Part shown: positions 7,930-9,204 of the stretch, piece by piece
Position numbering within the stretch: the stretch's first letter is position 1
Layout: each line of letters starts with the position of its first letter
NCBI GenBank assembly: GCA_007128525.1
Contig: SKXG01000231.1
Coordinates: 1 to 9,204, forward strand
Origin: Pseudomonadales bacterium
GTDB taxonomy: Bacteria > Pseudomonadota > Gammaproteobacteria > Pseudomonadales > Azotimanducaceae
Direction: 5' to 3'
Length of the DNA stretch: 9,204 nucleotides
Program-made: the position numbers and the translations under genes
The notes under the pieces: generated by a model
Seen by the model: the letters and a program-made list of their open reading frames with translations, nothing else
Told to the model about the DNA's origin: nothing
Databases searched by the model: none

Positions 7930-7941
7930 TCTGGGCCTATA

Positions 7942-7968
7942 TGTGCTGTTTTTGGCTTGTGCTGTTTT
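7942..7968 (-). repeat. Two 11-bp direct repeats in the lpxC leader
   Basis: On the lpxC coding strand AAAACAGCACA occurs twice, at 7968-7958 and 7952-7942, with a 16-base period. The nearer copy ends 12 bases before the ATG. The block is A-rich inside a GC-rich genome. It could be a regulator-binding site, a translation-enhancing unstructured leader, or a chance duplication. Confidence 0.45.
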
Positions 7969-7976
7969 GTGCGCGG

Positions 7977-7985
7977 ATGTTAGCA
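7977..7985 (-). promoter_or_regulatory. Candidate extended -10 promoter of lpxC
   Basis: The minus strand reads TGC-TAACAT, an extended -10 element (TGn) with four of six matches to TATAAT. The expected -35 position, 17 bases upstream (TAGCTC, 8005-8000), matches poorly. Transcription would begin near 7970, just upstream of the direct repeats, giving a leader of about 40 bases. The assignment rests on this motif and on the strong hairpin that separates lpxC from ftsZ. Confidence 0.3.
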
Positions 7986-8117
7986 GACACTATCTGGCCG
8001 AGCTACGCGCCGCCTAATTGGAAGTGTTACATTTTGTTTCCCTGCCGACCATGGCCACCGGCCAGGTGACGCCGATCACAGACAGGCGCCAGACAGTTGC
8101 AACGCACACAACGGCAA

Positions 8118-8152
8118 CCGGCCCTGGTCCGTAGACCAGAGACCAGGGCCGG
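8118..8152 (-). terminator. Strong hairpin downstream of ftsZ, probable terminator or attenuator
   Basis: A perfect 12-bp inverted repeat (CCGGCCCTGGTC at 8118-8129, GACCAGGGCCGG at 8141-8152) with an 11-base loop begins 22 bases after the ftsZ stop. On the ftsZ strand it is followed by TTGCCGTTGTGTG, which is T-rich but not a clean T run, so termination may be partial. The loop holds a second GACCAG (8134-8139) that can pair with the same CTGGTC, giving a competing 6-bp hairpin. Confidence 0.65.
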
Positions 8153-8174
8153 CCCGTTCTGCGCCAGTAACCGC

Positions 8175-9204
8175 TCAGTCGGCCTGGCGGCGCAGAAACG
8201 CGGGAATGTCCAGATACTCCAGGTCAGCGGCTTCTGAGGATTCAAAAGACCGCGGTTGCTGGCGTGCAGCATGCTGGCGCATCACCGTCGGACGGTCGAG
8301 CTTGGCATAGTCGGGCTCTGCAGACTGCGGCCGCGAGTCCATGGTGTTGTCGACCACCACATTGGGCTGGCGGGAAATGCCGCCCAGCCCCGTGGCAACC
8401 ACGGTAACGCGAAGTTCATCCGTCAGCTCCGGGTCGATCACGGTGCCAACCACAATGGTGGCGTGCTCGGATGCAAACTCCTCGATGGTGTCGCCCACAT
8501 CAGAGAACTCGCCGATACTCAGGTCGGGGCCCGCCGTGACATTCACCAGGATGCCGCGTGCACCATCCAGGTCGATGTCTTCCAGCAGCGGACTGCGGAT
8601 GGCAGCTTCTGCGGCATCGCGAGCACGATTCTCGCCCGTGGCACGCCCGGTGCCCATCATGGCCATACCCATTTCAGACATCACGGTGCGAACATCGGCA
8701 AAGTCGACGTTGATCATGCCTGGTCGAATGATCAGATCGGCAATCCCCTGCACTGCACCGAGCAGCACATCGTTGGCCGCACTGAAAGCCTCCAGCATGC
8801 TGGTGCGTTCACCGAGCACCGCCAGCAGCTTTTCGTTGGGAATCGTAATCAACGAATCAACATGATTGGCCAGCTCCTTGATGCCGGCCTCAGCAATTGG
8901 CATACGCTTCTCAAAGCGGAAAGGCTTGGTGACCACCGCCACAGTCAGAATGCCCAGCTCCTTGGCAATCTCTGCGACCACCGGCGCCGCACCTGTGCCC
9001 GTGCCACCGCCCATGCCTGCGGTGATGAACACCATGTCGGCACCTTGCAGCACCTCCGCGATTCGCTCACGGTCCTCCAGCGCTGACTGCCGGCCAACCT
9101 CAGGGTTAGCACCAGCACCCAAGCCTTTGGTAATGGCACTGCCAAGCTGAAGGCTGATTTTTGCTGCGGTGTTTTTCAACGCCTGCGCGTCTGTATTGGC
9201 AGCA
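8175..9204 (-). CDS. ftsZ: Cell division GTPase FtsZ, N-terminus beyond window
   Basis: FtsZ is the tubulin homologue that polymerises with GTP into the division ring. The frame is open to the right edge (last full codon 9203-9201), and the visible protein begins AANTDAQAL, so roughly 40 residues including the first nucleotide loop are missing. A TTG at 9179 is an ordinary leucine codon inside NTDAQALKNTA, not the start. Visible landmarks are the tubulin signature GGGTGTG (9011-8991), the VTKPF segment, TIPNEKLL, and the T7 synergy loop NVDFADVRTVMSEMG that completes the GTPase site of the next subunit. The ELRVTVVATGLGG strand, a disordered linker of about 55 residues, and the conserved C-terminal peptide EYLDIPAFLRRQAD follow; the last binds FtsA, ZipA and other partners. 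It is the end of the division gene cluster; lpxC follows. Confidence 0.99.
   Translation of the reverse strand, partial: AANTDAQALKNTAAKISLQLGSAITKGLGAGANPEVGRQSALEDRERIAEVLQGADMVFITAGMGGGTGTGAAPVVAEIAKELGILTVAVVTKPFRFEKRMPIAEAGIKELANHVDSLITIPNEKLLAVLGERTSMLEAFSAANDVLLGAVQGIADLIIRPGMINVDFADVRTVMSEMGMAMMGTGRATGENRARDAAEAAIRSPLLEDIDLDGARGILVNVTAGPDLSIGEFSDVGDTIEEFASEHATIVVGTVIDPELTDELRVTVVATGLGGISRQPNVVVDNTMDSRPQSAEPDYAKLDRPTVMRQHAARQQPRSFESSEAADLEYLDIPAFLRRQAD

Noticed and set aside
8052..8064. Small hairpin TGGCC-ACC-GGCCA in the ftsZ-lpxC gap.
   Set aside because: A 5-bp stem without T tail or other context; expected by chance in GC-rich DNA.
8256..9086. A 276-codon plus-strand frame opposite ftsZ.
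   Set aside because: It has the same codon-aligned antisense effect of biased codon use; the product is rich in His, Gln and Arg without recognisable motifs.

Overview
The window is an ordinary chromosomal housekeeping segment of a GC-rich gammaproteobacterium. The evidence is the late cell-wall/division order ftsZ-lpxC, then dciA, an M23 peptidase gene and secA. A FolB with the canonical catalytic set and a YacG/CoaE pair also fit. Pseudomonas carries a recognisably similar ftsZ-lpxC-DUF721-M23-secA-argJ block, and Escherichia has ftsZ-lpxC-secM-secA-mutT facing yacG-zapD-coaE. I cannot name a genus.

Layout, left to right. Bases 1-814 (+ strand) hold the 3' part of coaE (cut by the left edge, P-loop still visible) and yacG, 6 bases apart. 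They converge on a minus-strand cluster, read right to left: secA (5210-2466), argJ (2427-1195) and folB (1173-829). Its gaps of 38 and 21 bases suggest one transcript. Upstream of secA, after 172 non-coding bases, is a membrane-anchored M23/LytM peptidase (6300-5383). It is divergent, across 82 bases, from dciA (6383-6991, + strand). dciA converges on lpxC (7929-7018, - strand) with a 26-base spacer. After a 245-base gap comes ftsZ (- strand, 8175 to beyond the right edge). That gap holds a strong 12-bp hairpin just after ftsZ, a possible lpxC promoter, and a pair of 11-bp direct repeats just before the lpxC start.

The genes serve envelope growth and division: FtsZ ring, LpxC as the committed step of lipid A synthesis, an envelope peptidase, and SecA export. 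Alongside are DciA for loading the replicative helicase, ArgJ (arginine), FolB (folate), CoaE (coenzyme A) and YacG (gyrase inhibitor). Every enzyme carries its expected catalytic residues, and I see no pseudogene, frameshift, insertion sequence, tRNA, CRISPR array or sign of recent transfer.

I found no convincing undescribed system. The points worth a second look are small: a bistable hairpin after ftsZ, direct repeats in the lpxC leader, a 21-codon reading frame that ends in an ATGA overlap with the secA start, a palindrome between the M23 and dciA genes, and the placement of folB after argJ where mutT lies in E. coli.
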